From Paenibacillus sp. BIHB 4019 (lineage in GTDB: Bacteria > Bacillota > Bacilli > Paenibacillales > Paenibacillaceae): a stretch of DNA of 64,000 bases. Position 1 is the first letter of the stretch. Each line of letters opens with the position of its first letter. The DNA lies in NCBI RefSeq assembly GCF_002741035.1, contig NZ_CP016808.1:4946501-5010500 (forward strand), written 5' to 3'. Position numbers and translations under genes: made by a program. The notes beneath the pieces were generated by a model. That model saw nothing but the letters and a program-made list of their open reading frames with translations, was not told the DNA's origin and did no database searches. Positions 24,345 through 34,795 of this stretch are shown one piece after another.

Positions 24345-25014
24345 ACAGCATATACCCCGTCCCCCGCAGGGTGCGGATTTCTCCTTCTTCTGGCGGCCAA
24401 TGCAGCAGCAGCTTGCGCAAACGCTTGATGGCCAGATCTACCGCACGATCACTGCCCTCATAATCCATGCCCCATACTTTATCGATTAACTGCTCGCGGT
24501 AAAAAATCTGGTTCGGATGCTCAGCAAGGAACATGAGCAGCGACAGATCACGGGGAGTAATCGAAAGGCTGGCGCCGTTCAAATAAACGGTGTGTGATTT
24601 AAAATCGATGCGAATGCTCCCAAACGTAACCTGCTCCGAGCTGACAAGTGATCGGGGCGGCCGTCTGAGCACCGCATGAATGCGGGCAACAACCTCTTCT
24701 GGCTCAAACGGCTTCGTCATATAATCATCCGCCCCTTCGTTAAGCCCAAGAATCCGGTCGCTAACATCGCTTCTAGCTGTCAGCATAATGACGGGACAAG
24801 CGCTTTTGTAGCGAATATGGTTCAACACTTCCCAGCCATTCATGCCCGGCAGCATAACATCGAGAATAACGAGCGTAGGAGCTGCCGCATCAAAAGCTTC
24901 AATGGCTTCCCGTCCGTTGCGATAGATGCGGCAATCAAATCCCGCCTTGCGTATATAGGCTGCGAGCACCCGGGAGATGGCGTCCTCGTCTTCGACAATC
25001 ATAATTGTATTCAT
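24328..25014 (-). CDS. OmpR-family response regulator
   Basis: 228 residues. Receiver domain with EDED (8-11), phospho-acceptor Asp52 (VILDVMLP) and the switch Lys in TKPFEPEE; C-terminal winged helix of the OmpR/PhoB type (LSITPRDLSLLMFLAEHPNQIFYREQLIDKVWG ... VDLAIKRLRKLL ... TLRGTGYML). Preceded by GGAGGATGACTT. It is the first gene of a two-gene operon with the overlapping kinase. Confidence 0.95.
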   Translation of the reverse strand: MNTIMIVEDEDAISRVLAAYIRKAGFDCRIYRNGREAIEAFDAAAPTLVILDVMLPGMNGWEVLNHIRYKSACPVIMLTARSDVSDRILGLNEGADDYMTKPFEPEEVVARIHAVLRRPPRSLVSSEQVTFGSIRIDFKSHTVYLNGASLSITPRDLSLLMFLAEHPNQIFYREQLIDKVWGMDYEGSDRAVDLAIKRLRKLLLHWPPEEGEIRTLRGTGYMLYANTQ

Positions 25015-25190
25015 AAGTCATCCTCCGATGTGGCGGTCTAACATACAGTCACCTCTGAAAAAAAGTATACCGCCTTAGCTAGGGAATGACTATACGCTGC
25101 GCTTCATGCTGACACATATTTTAAACGTCCATTGAGTCAGGGGCATGTCGGGGGAGGGATTCCGCCATAATCTTCGCTGCCACCGTATTC

Positions 25191-25208
25191 ATTCAGAATC
25201 TTCAGAAT
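25191..25208 (+). promoter_or_regulatory. TTCAGAAT direct repeat before methyltransferase gene
   Basis: TTCAGAAT occurs at 25192-25199 and 25201-25208. The same word, in reverse orientation, makes the tandem repeat at 27740-27761 in front of the VanR-like regulator gene. It may be a binding site for that regulator; spacing differs (9 bp here, 11 bp there). Confidence 0.45.
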
Positions 25209-25285
25209 TCCTTTAGTTTCCCCCTCACTTTATATTCAGATTTTTTGGATAGCATAAGGACAGTGAAATAAAGGGGGATACGATA

Positions 25286-25867
25286 GTGATAAATGTAAAC
25301 AGTTGGAAACAGGAAAAACTGCTTTTTCTAACTAAATTTTTGCGTTCGCCCAGACAAATCGGCAGCGTAACGCCAAGCTCCAAATTTCTCGCGAAAAAAA
25401 TGCTGGAGTCAGTTCCCTGGAACAAAGCAACGAGTATTGCGGAGTTGGGAGCTGGTACTGGTGCGATAACCAAATACATTCAGGCAGCCAAAAAGAAAGC
25501 GACTAAGGTTATCCTTTTTGAAAAAGATCCTTATATGCGTGAACAATTGCAGGAGCATTATCCCGAATTTTCAAGCTATGAAGACAGCAGCTATCTCCAA
25601 GCCTCGCTGCATATGGAAGCGGTCAAGCAGTTGGACTGCATTATTAGCGGACTGCCATTTACCAATTTCCCGCAAATGCTGCGAGACAAGCTGATAGAGC
25701 AAATTCTCGTATCCCTTAAAGATGACGGTCTATTCATTGCTTTTCAATATTCCTTGCAGATGAGATCGCAGCTTAAAAAGCACTTTGAAATTGAGAAAAT
25801 TACATTCGTGCCCTTAAACATGCCTCCCGCATTTGTATATGTTTGCCGTAAAAAGGAGGTGCAGTAA
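25286..25867 (+). CDS. SAM-dependent methyltransferase, phospholipid N-methyltransferase-like
   Basis: 193 residues. SAM-binding motif I reads IAELGAGTGAITKYI (about 50-64), with the acidic residue for ribose in ILFEKD (about 75-80) and motif IV-like CIISGLPFTNFP. The N-terminal RSPRQIGSVTPSSKFLAKKM is typical of the PmtA/COG3963 group that methylates phosphatidylethanolamine; relatives also act on other substrates, so the lipid role is tentative. GTG 25286 follows AAGGGGGAT. It converges on a VanRS-like two-component operon whose putative binding word also lies upstream of this gene, which suggests a membrane-stress response. Confidence 0.78.
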   Translation: MINVNSWKQEKLLFLTKFLRSPRQIGSVTPSSKFLAKKMLESVPWNKATSIAELGAGTGAITKYIQAAKKKATKVILFEKDPYMREQLQEHYPEFSSYEDSSYLQASLHMEAVKQLDCIISGLPFTNFPQMLRDKLIEQILVSLKDDGLFIAFQYSLQMRSQLKKHFEIEKITFVPLNMPPAFVYVCRKKEVQ

Positions 25868-25900
25868 TAGAAGAGACATCATGAAGAGCAAGCTGGGAGC

Positions 25901-26977
25901 TTAAAGCTGCTGCTGCGGGTGCTTAAACTCGGCGCAAAACGCATAATGCCCCTGATCATGGTTAAGCCAGATCCGTCCATTGTGCAGCTCGACGATATGT
26001 TTAGCAATCGATAGGCCAAGGCCAAAGCCGGCAGGCATCTGGGCATGGTTGCGGGAGGGCTGCATTTTATAAAATCGTTCAAACAACTGCTCCTCCTGCT
26101 CCTTCGTTATCGGTTGGCCCATATTTTCAATACTTAAAGTAATTCGTCCTTCTTGAACAAAAAGCTGTACGGTGATTTCTCCGGGCTTCACGGAAAATTT
26201 CAAGGCATTCATTAATAAATTGTCGATCGCTCTGACCATTTTTCCAGTATCCATAAGAGCTATGACAGGTACAGCAGGCAACGCTTTTTTTATGATAATG
26301 TTCTGTTCCTGAGCTACAGGCTCAAATTCAGTAACAAGCTGCGCCAATAATCTGTTGAAATCGATTTCCTGAAAAGATAAATGGACATCCGGGTCGCTCA
26401 GCCGCGTATATTCGAATAAATCGTCAATGAGCTTTTTCAACTGCTGGGTTTTGTTATACGCATTGTCGATATACCTTTCTTGCTCCTGAACATCTTGGAA
26501 GGAGTGGGTTTTCAATAAATCCAGATAGCCGATAATGCTGGTCAGCGGTGTTCGCAAATCATGCGAAACGGAGGTGATCAGTTCCATTTTCGATTTTTCC
26601 AGCTGTCGCTCCCGCTCCAGCTTGCTTTGCAGTTGTTCCGCCATATCATTGATATTTTGTGCTACATGCCCTAATTCATCTTGGCTGGATAACGGAATCC
26701 GGTAGTTTAAATTCCCGAAGGACATTGCTTTGAGGCCATCGGTAATGGTCTTGAAATAACGGATCGTACGGCGGGTCATTAATATGAAGCTGAACCAAAA
26801 AGAGAGCACGAAAATGCCTAAAGGCAAAAATTTATAAATAAAACCTGATTGGGGTCGCTGCATGGAATAGATCGTGCTGAATAAAGTAGCTAGTATCAGG
26901 CTGAAAATAAAAGCCCAAAGCATCTGGACGCGAATGCTTTTTTTACCGAATAAATAAGCCCATAGCTTATTTTTCAA
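25901..26977 (-). CDS. VanS-like sensor histidine kinase
   Basis: 358 residues. Two membrane helices near 18-37 and 48-67 leave almost no extracellular loop, a small-sensor or intramembrane-sensing layout. HAMP region, then HisKA with His139 (SVSHDLRTPLTSIIGYLDLL) and HATPase with NLLMNALKFS and GFGLGLSIAKHIV. Starts at TTG 26977 inside the last codons of the regulator gene (11-base overlap). Kinases of this type often respond to cell-envelope stress, which fits the neighbouring methyltransferase, but the signal is not known. Confidence 0.93.
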   Translation of the reverse strand: MKNKLWAYLFGKKSIRVQMLWAFIFSLILATLFSTIYSMQRPQSGFIYKFLPLGIFVLSFWFSFILMTRRTIRYFKTITDGLKAMSFGNLNYRIPLSSQDELGHVAQNINDMAEQLQSKLERERQLEKSKMELITSVSHDLRTPLTSIIGYLDLLKTHSFQDVQEQERYIDNAYNKTQQLKKLIDDLFEYTRLSDPDVHLSFQEIDFNRLLAQLVTEFEPVAQEQNIIIKKALPAVPVIALMDTGKMVRAIDNLLMNALKFSVKPGEITVQLFVQEGRITLSIENMGQPITKEQEEQLFERFYKMQPSRNHAQMPAGFGLGLSIAKHIVELHNGRIWLNHDQGHYAFCAEFKHPQQQL

Positions 26978-27662
26978 TTTTGTATCCCACTCCCCAGACC
27001 GTCTTAATATATTGCGGCTCTCTAGGATTGACCTCGATTTTCTCGCGGATGTTGCGTATATGAACCATCACTGTATTTTCCGAATAAAACGCGGTATGCT
27101 CCTTCCAGACGCTTTGATAGATTTTATCGACGTTAAAAACGTGCCCCCGGTGCATCGCTAGCAATTCCAGAATAGAAAATTCAATAGGGGTTAACGATTT
27201 TTCATCGCCGCGCACGACAACGCTATGCTGGTCGCGATTAATGACCAAATCATCCATAGCTATTTCAGAGTCATTAATGGCGGGGTTGCTGGAAGAGAAA
27301 TGCTGCCGCCTGATTTGGGCTTTTACCCGGGCGATCAGCTCAAGAGGGTTAAATGGTTTCGTTACATAATCATCTGCGCCTGTGGAAAGACCCATAATTT
27401 TATCTAAATCCTCCCCTTTAGCAGAGAGCATAATGATAGGAACATTCGATATTTCGCGGATTTTGAGGCAAGCCTGAATGCCATCCAAATGAGGCATCAT
27501 AATATCGAGAATAATCAGATCAATGTTTTCCTGCTGAACCATTTTTAAAGCCTGCGTCCCGTCCGTTGCTTCCCGCACAAGATAGCCTTCGTTCCGCAAA
27601 TAAATGTGAAGGACGTCGCGAATTTCCTGTTCATCCTCAGCTACTAAAATGGTCATTTTCAT
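26967..27662 (-). CDS. VanR-like OmpR-family response regulator
   Basis: 231 residues. Receiver domain with AEDEQE, phospho-acceptor Asp53 (IILDIMMPHLDG) and the switch Lys in VTKPFNPLEL; winged-helix output domain (SLTPIEFSILELLAMHRGHVFNVDKIYQSVW ... NTVMVHIRNIREKIE ... YIKTVWGVGYKIEK). ATG 27662 is chosen since AAAGGAGAT lies about 8 bases upstream; the in-frame ATG 24 bases earlier would place this site inside the gene. An 11-bp tandem repeat 78 bases upstream is a candidate autoregulatory site. Confidence 0.94.
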   Translation of the reverse strand: MKMTILVAEDEQEIRDVLHIYLRNEGYLVREATDGTQALKMVQQENIDLIILDIMMPHLDGIQACLKIREISNVPIIMLSAKGEDLDKIMGLSTGADDYVTKPFNPLELIARVKAQIRRQHFSSSNPAINDSEIAMDDLVINRDQHSVVVRGDEKSLTPIEFSILELLAMHRGHVFNVDKIYQSVWKEHTAFYSENTVMVHIRNIREKIEVNPREPQYIKTVWGVGYKIEK

Positions 27663-27739
27663 GCATCTATCTCCTTTAGCTTTCATATTTGTAGACGCTG
27701 CTTCTAGCTTACTTTATAAAGCTTTAGATTTTAATAAGG

Positions 27740-27761
27740 TAATTCTGAAGTTATTCTGAAG
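27740..27761 (-). promoter_or_regulatory. 11-bp tandem repeat, candidate VanR-like binding site
   Basis: TAATTCTGAAG (27740-27750) is followed directly by TTATTCTGAAG (27751-27761), one mismatch in 11. Direct repeats with one helical turn are the usual recognition form of OmpR/PhoB-type regulators. The site lies upstream of the minus-strand regulator gene. Confidence 0.6.
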
Positions 27762-27938
27762 ATTAACTGCAGTCAAGTCCCGCCATTTGCAATGGCATTC
27801 AGTCAACAAGTTCAAGCAATCGTGACAAATTCGTTACTTATGGCAGGAAAGTGGCGGCACACCTATCGTTAGCACTGGCTTTATGCAGGGCAAATCCCTT
27901 ATAATGCTAGATAGAAATATTATGGGGGAGTGTATCGC

Positions 27939-28139
27939 GTGAGTTTAGTAGATGTCAGCAATGTATCGCCAGCGTTATTTATTTTGGGCGTCGTTTTTTT
28001 GCTGCTCATTTTCGGATTGCTGAGCTTTGGCATTTTACGTATGTTCGGGCAGCGGTTCCGTTCCGGTTGGATATGCATCGGTGGGGCAGTTGTCAGCTTC
28101 GTTGTATTTATGTGGATATTAAATCGATGGTTCCTGTAG
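27939..28139 (+). CDS. Small two-helix membrane protein
   Basis: 66 residues with two strongly hydrophobic segments (about 9-33 and 43-62) joined by a short basic loop (RMFGQRFRSG). No family recognised. GTG 27939 is chosen because GGGGGAG lies 8 bases upstream; GTG 27930 overlaps that site. A second small membrane protein gene follows after 33 bases, and the two are probably one transcript ahead of the zur-like gene. Confidence 0.65.
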   Translation: MSLVDVSNVSPALFILGVVFLLLIFGLLSFGILRMFGQRFRSGWICIGGAVVSFVVFMWILNRWFL

Positions 28140-28172
28140 CTGAGGGAATTTGCGGTTAGAGGAGGCGTCGAT

Positions 28173-28397
28173 ATGTTTTGGACAGCGGTATGGTTTATCA
28201 TCAATATGTTTTTTGTCACTTCATTAATTTTATTTCTTTTTATGCAGCGCTCTTATACGCTTGCCAAGCTGGAAACAGGCAACGAGGACAAGCTTCGCAA
28301 GGCGCACAAAATACGACTGACGTTTGGGATTATCAGCCTGATTTTGTTTGTGGCCATGGTCGCGAGCTTCCTTATTAATATGCGGTTGAACGGTTAA
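28173..28397 (+). CDS. Small two-helix membrane protein
   Basis: 74 residues, with membrane segments near 3-23 and 49-68 and a charged loop between them (SYTLAKLETGNEDKLRKAHKIR). No known family recognised. A strong ribosome binding site, AGAGGAGGCG, lies before ATG 28173. A terminator follows at 28413, so it ends the small operon. Confidence 0.7.
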   Translation: MFWTAVWFIINMFFVTSLILFLFMQRSYTLAKLETGNEDKLRKAHKIRLTFGIISLILFVAMVASFLINMRLNG

Positions 28398-28412
28398 AAA
28401 AGCAGCGGCAGG

Positions 28413-28441
28413 AAGGCTCTCATTGACGAGAGTCTTTTTTT
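28413..28441 (+). terminator. Rho-independent terminator
   Basis: AAGGCTCTC and GAGAGTCTT form a 9-bp stem (one G-U pair) with loop ATTGAC and a run of T. Confidence 0.88.
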
Positions 28442-28487
28442 TCGGCATTATGGGAGAAAGAGATTTCAAAGGCAGGAGGTTTGTCGC

Positions 28488-28940
28488 ATGAGTACACATG
28501 CACATACGCATACCATTGAAGATATTGTGAGAATCATGTCGAGCCAAGGACTGCGCATTACCGACCAGCGCAAGACGCTGGCCAAGCTATTCGCAGAATC
28601 GCCAGGCTACTTGGCCCCTAAGGACGTTTATGAATACATGGGAAAGTCTTATTCCGGGCTTAGCTTTGATACCGTATACCGCAACTTGCGTGTCATGGAG
28701 GAGCTGGGCGTGCTGGAGCAGGTAGTGTTCGAGGAGGGCGTCAAGTTCAAGCTGCATTGCCGCGAGCATGACCACCACCACCATATGATTTGTCTGAACT
28801 GCGGCAAAACGTACCCGATTTTATGCTGCCCAATGGAACAGACGACTGCGCCCGCTGATTTCCGAATCGTTAAGCACAAGTTTGAAGTGTTCGGTTATTG
28901 TAAAGACTGTGATCAGGAAGAAGCAGCAGCGCAAAGCTAA
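28488..28940 (+). CDS. zur: Fur-family regulator, probably zinc-responsive Zur
   Basis: 150 residues. N-terminal winged helix ([15 protein letters not shown] ... [20 protein letters not shown]), then a metal-binding dimer domain with HDHHHHMIC and two structural CxxC pairs (Cys102/105 and Cys138/141). The pattern suits Zur; Fur or PerR would be the alternatives. A zinc ABC transporter with a Zur-like box lies 3 kb downstream, which supports Zur. The stop overlaps the ATG of yidD (TAATG), so the two are coupled. Confidence 0.82.
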   Translation: MSTHAHTHTIEDIVRIMSSQGLRITDQRKTLAKLFAESPGYLAPKDVYEYMGKSYSGLSFDTVYRNLRVMEELGVLEQVVFEEGVKFKLHCREHDHHHHMICLNCGKTYPILCCPMEQTTAPADFRIVKHKFEVFGYCKDCDQEEAAAQS

Positions 28941-29209
28941 TGGAAAAAAGACCTGTTGCCAGACGTGTCGCTCAGGCGCCGATTCATTTTTACCGCAAAG
29001 CGATTTCACCGCATTTGCCGCCCTCCTGCCGCTTTGCTCCAACATGCTCCGCCTATGCGCTGGAGGCTATTGAGAAGCACGGCGTGCTCAGGGGCTCATG
29101 GCTTGCAGCGCGGCGGATTAGCCGCTGTCACCCGTTTCACGCTGGAGGCTACGATCCGGTTCCTCCCGTAAAGGGCGGGAAGCAGAGCGAGGGCGATCAG
29201 CCTACTTGA
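28940..29209 (+). CDS. yidD: Membrane protein insertion efficiency factor YidD
   Basis: 89 residues. The hallmark is clear: [32 protein letters not shown] followed by [18 protein letters not shown] (quoted in parts; Cys residues of PTCS and RCHP conserved). YidD is a small peripheral membrane protein that helps YidC/SecYEG insertion of membrane proteins. It overlaps the zur stop by one base, an arrangement common in Paenibacillaceae. The promoter for metG begins inside its last codon. Confidence 0.93.
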   Translation: MEKRPVARRVAQAPIHFYRKAISPHLPPSCRFAPTCSAYALEAIEKHGVLRGSWLAARRISRCHPFHAGGYDPVPPVKGGKQSEGDQPT

Positions 29210-29235
29210 CAGAAGGGCTGGCTGTTCGGTATATT
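29206..29235 (+). promoter_or_regulatory. Sigma-A promoter of the metG T-box leader
   Basis: TTGACA (29206-29211) and TATATT (29230-29235) with an 18-bp spacer. The -35 overlaps the stop codon of yidD. Confidence 0.75.
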
Positions 29236-29257
29236 TTGTCATATATGAGTCTGATGA

Positions 29258-31621
<2,364 letters not shown>

Positions 31622-31648
31622 AAGGAATTGCAGTAAAGCAAGCAGCAT

Positions 31649-31690
31649 AAGAGAGAACCGGGCGGAGCTATTCCGCTTCGGTTCTCTTTT
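31649..31690 (+). terminator. Rho-independent terminator after metG
   Basis: AGAGAACCG pairs with CGGTTCTCT and an inner GCGGA pairs with TTCCGC; the hairpin ends in TTTTT. Confidence 0.85.
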
Positions 31691-31784
31691 TATCATACGA
31701 ATGAAGCGGAAGCGGAATAGACACACAACTGCCATACTCGCTTAGCAATCTGCTTAGAAGAGACTGGGAACATGCGAATAGCAG

Positions 31785-31831
31785 TTGACAGTGATGCCAA
31801 GCACTCGTATAATCTGAACGTAATCATAACG
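31785..31831 (+). promoter_or_regulatory. Promoter and Zur-like box of the zinc transporter
   Basis: TTGACA (31785-31790) and TATAAT (31808-31813) are 17 bp apart. CGTAATCATAACG (31819-31831) matches the Bacillus Zur core CGTAATnATTACG at all but one position and covers the transcript start. Zinc-loaded Zur would repress. Confidence 0.78.
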
Positions 31832-31841
31832 ATTAGCAAGT

Positions 31842-31943
31842 TGAAACGGCTGTCGCCGTCCTTTGGCTTAAGAGCGCGTTTCACTACGAGAAATATAAGC
31901 CTAATGATAATTGTAAAACTTATAAATTCTTATATTTTAAAAG
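31842..31943 (+). repeat. Dispersed hairpin repeat, copy B
   Basis: Two-part element in the 5' untranslated region of the zinc transporter gene. Module 1 runs from TGAAACGG (31842) to CGTTTCA (31877-31883 area). Module 2 begins CGAGAAATATAAG and ends CTTATATTT (31887-31937) and matches copy C at 49 of 51 positions. GAAATATAAG and CTTATATTT are inverted, so each module can fold. Confidence 0.88.
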
Positions 31944-31977
31944 AAAACGGTTTTCACAGAAATGGAGCATTTGCGAA

Positions 31978-33015
31978 ATGAAAAAGGTATTTTCAAGCAA
32001 GAAAATAACGGCTATGGCCGCTTTATTGTTGTCGGTTGTTCTTGTGCTGTCCGCATGCGGCAGCAATTCGAAGTCTTCTATCGTAGAAGGCAAGACGAAT
32101 GTCGTAACTAGTTTTTATCCTCTCTATTATTTCGCTTCCGAAATTGGCGGTGAATATGTCAATGTCGTCAACCTCATCCCGGCAGGAGTGGAGCCGCATG
32201 ATTGGACGCCGAAAAGCCAGGATCTCAGCACCGCTTCCAAAGCGCAGCTGTTTCTGTACAATGGTGCAGGGCTGGAAGGCTGGACGGACAGCTTTCTGAA
32301 AGGATTGCCTAACGATCAGACGATTATTACGGCCGAAATGAGCAAAGGTATCGAACTGATTCAAGGCAATTCAGAGGAAGAGCATGAGCATGATCACAGC
32401 GCAGAAACGGCAGAGGAGCATGCGGATCATGAAGAGCATAGCGACGAGGCAGACGGTGCAGCTGCTGACGAGCATGATCATGAGCACGCTCTCGATGTCG
32501 ATCCGCATACTTGGGTCAGCCCCAAATCGGCAATCATTATGGCTGAAAATGTGAAAAATAGCCTCATTCAAGTGGACAGTGCCCACAAAACCGAATATGA
32601 GGCGAACTACGAAGCGCTGCACAGCAAGCTTGCAGCACTCGATGCGAAGTTCGAGCAGGAGCTGTCCAAAACGACGATGAAGGATATCGTAGTATCCCAT
32701 CAGGCGTTTGGTTATTTAGCCCGCGACTATGGCTTGACGCAAACGGCAATAATGGGATTATCGGCTGATGCTGAGCCTAGAGCGCAGGATTTGCTGAACA
32801 TCGCCAAATTTGTGAAGGAACAAGGCATTCGCTATATTTTCTTCGAGGAGCTTGTATCTCCGGCACTTGCGGATACGCTCGCGAGCGAAGCGAAGGTAGA
32901 CACCTTGATGCTGAACCCAGTAGAAGGACTGACGCCAGAGCAGGAGAAAAATGGCGATACCTACATTACGCTGATGGAAGCGAATTTGCAAAATCTTCTG
33001 AAAGCACTGCAATAA
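31978..33015 (+). CDS. znuA: Zinc ABC transporter substrate-binding lipoprotein
   Basis: 345 residues. N-terminal lipoprotein signal with lipobox LSAC (Cys27). Cluster A-I fold: NVVTSFYPLYYFASEIGG, the ligand-bearing GVEPHDW, a His/Asp/Glu-rich loop (about 135-175, HEHDHS...HADHEEH...HDHEHA) typical of zinc rather than manganese binders, then DPHTWVSPK and SHQAFGYLARDYG. It catches Zn(II) at the outer surface and feeds the permease encoded downstream. It is the first gene of the transporter set, behind a Zur-like box. ATG 31978 is supported by GGAGCATTTGCGAA. Confidence 0.93.
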   Translation: MKKVFSSKKITAMAALLLSVVLVLSACGSNSKSSIVEGKTNVVTSFYPLYYFASEIGGEYVNVVNLIPAGVEPHDWTPKSQDLSTASKAQLFLYNGAGLEGWTDSFLKGLPNDQTIITAEMSKGIELIQGNSEEEHEHDHSAETAEEHADHEEHSDEADGAAADEHDHEHALDVDPHTWVSPKSAIIMAENVKNSLIQVDSAHKTEYEANYEALHSKLAALDAKFEQELSKTTMKDIVVSHQAFGYLARDYGLTQTAIMGLSADAEPRAQDLLNIAKFVKEQGIRYIFFEELVSPALADTLASEAKVDTLMLNPVEGLTPEQEKNGDTYITLMEANLQNLLKALQ

Positions 33016-33135
33016 GGAGCTGCGAGGAAATTAACGGCATTTTATTTCGTGGCAGCCTCTAGGTAAACGGCGCTTTATAAATGATATAATCAGGGAAGTA
33101 TAGCAATATAGTAAAAAGCAAGGGAGGTTGACAGG

Positions 33136-33981
33136 ATGCAACAAGTGACAGAGAGGCTGCCAGAAGCGGACTTGCTTTCCAGCCCGGCAGGAGACTGCCA
33201 TCAGGATATTATATCGCTGGAGGGCGTTACCTTCTCCTACCAGCAGCAGCGCGTCATTACCGGACTTAATTTGAGCGTTCGCGAGCGTGATTTTATCGGG
33301 CTGATTGGCTCGAATGGCGCGGGAAAAACAACGCTGCTCAAAATGATTGTCGGCTTGCTAAAGCCGGAGAGCGGCGTCATTCGTTTGTTCGGCGAGCCGG
33401 TAGGCCAGTTTAAGGCATGGGAAAAAATCGGTTATGTGCCGCAAAAAAATGCGTTTAATCCCCTTTTTCCAGCGACGGTTCGCGAAGTGGTGCTATCGGG
33501 CCTTTACGGCCGCAATAAGCTGTTTCGCCGTATTACGAAGAGCGATCACTTAAAGGCAGATGACGCCCTGCATGCGATGAAAATCGAGGATTTGGCGGAT
33601 AAGCGGATCGGCCAGCTGTCCGGCGGCCAGCAGCAGCGTGCTTTCTTGGCGCGGGCGCTTATTAACAATCCGTCGCTGCTTATTTTGGATGAGCCTACCG
33701 TGGGGATCGATGCTGAGACGCAGGAAAGCTTTTTCCATATGATCAAGCATATGCATCAGCATCACAATATCACCTTCCTCATGGTGTCCCATGATATGGA
33801 GATGATCCGTACTTATTTGGGGCTGCATCAGGCAGCGCAAAGCGGCAAGCTGAAGTTTTACAAAAAGCATTCGCATGATTTGCAAAATTGTGCGCAAGAT
33901 GATCTGACTCACAGCCTGCGCGGGCTTCGTCAGGAAATGGATAGCAGAGAAGAGGTTGTTCAGGTTGGAGATCGTTACTAG
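33136..33981 (+). CDS. znuC: Zinc ABC transporter ATP-binding protein
   Basis: 281 residues. Walker A GSNGAGKTT (about 60-68), signature LSGGQQQR (about 162-169), Walker B LLILDEP, H-loop MVSHD. Member of the metal-type (ZnuC/AdcC) ATPases. The C-terminal 40 residues are longer than the core and rich in charged residues. Lies 120 bases after znuA, with TATAAT-like DNA at 33081 that may be an extra promoter. GGGAGGTTGACAGG precedes ATG 33136. Confidence 0.92.
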   Translation: MQQVTERLPEADLLSSPAGDCHQDIISLEGVTFSYQQQRVITGLNLSVRERDFIGLIGSNGAGKTTLLKMIVGLLKPESGVIRLFGEPVGQFKAWEKIGYVPQKNAFNPLFPATVREVVLSGLYGRNKLFRRITKSDHLKADDALHAMKIEDLADKRIGQLSGGQQQRAFLARALINNPSLLILDEPTVGIDAETQESFFHMIKHMHQHHNITFLMVSHDMEMIRTYLGLHQAAQSGKLKFYKKHSHDLQNCAQDDLTHSLRGLRQEMDSREEVVQVGDRY

Positions 33982-34774
33982 CGAATTTTTTCAAAGGGCG
34001 CTGATTGGCGGCGTGCTTATCGGAGTGACAGCGCCGCTAATGGGCATTTTTCTCGTGCTGCGCCGTTTGTCCATGATCGGCGATACGCTGTCGCATGTAT
34101 CCATTGCGGGCGTTGCGCTTGGTTTCTTAATTGGGGTATATCCGGTTGCAGTAGGCCTGCTGTTCGCTGTTGCAGCTTCGTTTGCGATTGAAAAGCTGAG
34201 GAAAGCTTATAAATCCTATGCCGAACTGTCCATTGCGATTATTATGTCTGGCGGCGTTGCGCTGGCTTCGATTTTGTTCACGATGGGCAAGGGCTTTAAT
34301 GTCAATGTTACAGGCTATTTGTTTGGCAGCATTTATACGTTGAGCAACATCGATTTAATTACGATTGCCGTAGTAACGGTTATCGTTCTTGTAGCCATCA
34401 GGCTGCAGGTGAAGGAGCTGTTTTTGCTCACTTTTGATGAGGATGCAGCAGCGGTGAGCGGGTTGCCCGTCCGTTTTTATAATGTTATGATTAGCGTGCT
34501 AACCGCGCTTGTCATTAGTGCTTCCATCAAAATTGTTGGAGCGCTGCTAGTGTCTGCACTGCTGACGATTCCAGCGGCTTGCAGTCTTATTATTGCGCGC
34601 AGCTTTCGGCAGAGCATTATTACCGTCGTCATTATTGGTGAAATTGCCGTTATTTGCGGCTTGATGATTGCAGGGGTTTGGAATTTGGCTCCGGGCGGCA
34701 CGATCGTGCTTCTGCTCATTGTTATTTTGCTGGGCCTCTTGCTGTTCAAGCGGGGAATAAGAACAGGGAGTTAA
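33965..34774 (+). CDS. znuB: Zinc ABC transporter permease
   Basis: 269 residues, with about eight or nine membrane helices of the ABC-3 family (ZnuB/AdcB). Typical segments: RRLSMIGDTLSHVSIAGVALG, GVALASILFTMGKG, and the C-terminal GTIVLLLIVILLGLLLFKRG (in parts). TTG 33965 is taken as start, 9 bases after AGAAGAGG; TTG 33956 is too near the site. It overlaps the end of znuC by 17 bases. With znuA and znuC it forms a complete zinc importer. Confidence 0.92.
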   Translation: MEIVTSEFFQRALIGGVLIGVTAPLMGIFLVLRRLSMIGDTLSHVSIAGVALGFLIGVYPVAVGLLFAVAASFAIEKLRKAYKSYAELSIAIIMSGGVALASILFTMGKGFNVNVTGYLFGSIYTLSNIDLITIAVVTVIVLVAIRLQVKELFLLTFDEDAAAVSGLPVRFYNVMISVLTALVISASIKIVGALLVSALLTIPAACSLIIARSFRQSIITVVIIGEIAVICGLMIAGVWNLAPGGTIVLLLIVILLGLLLFKRGIRTGS

Positions 34775-34795
34775 TCAAAATCGAGGTGCTGTACG

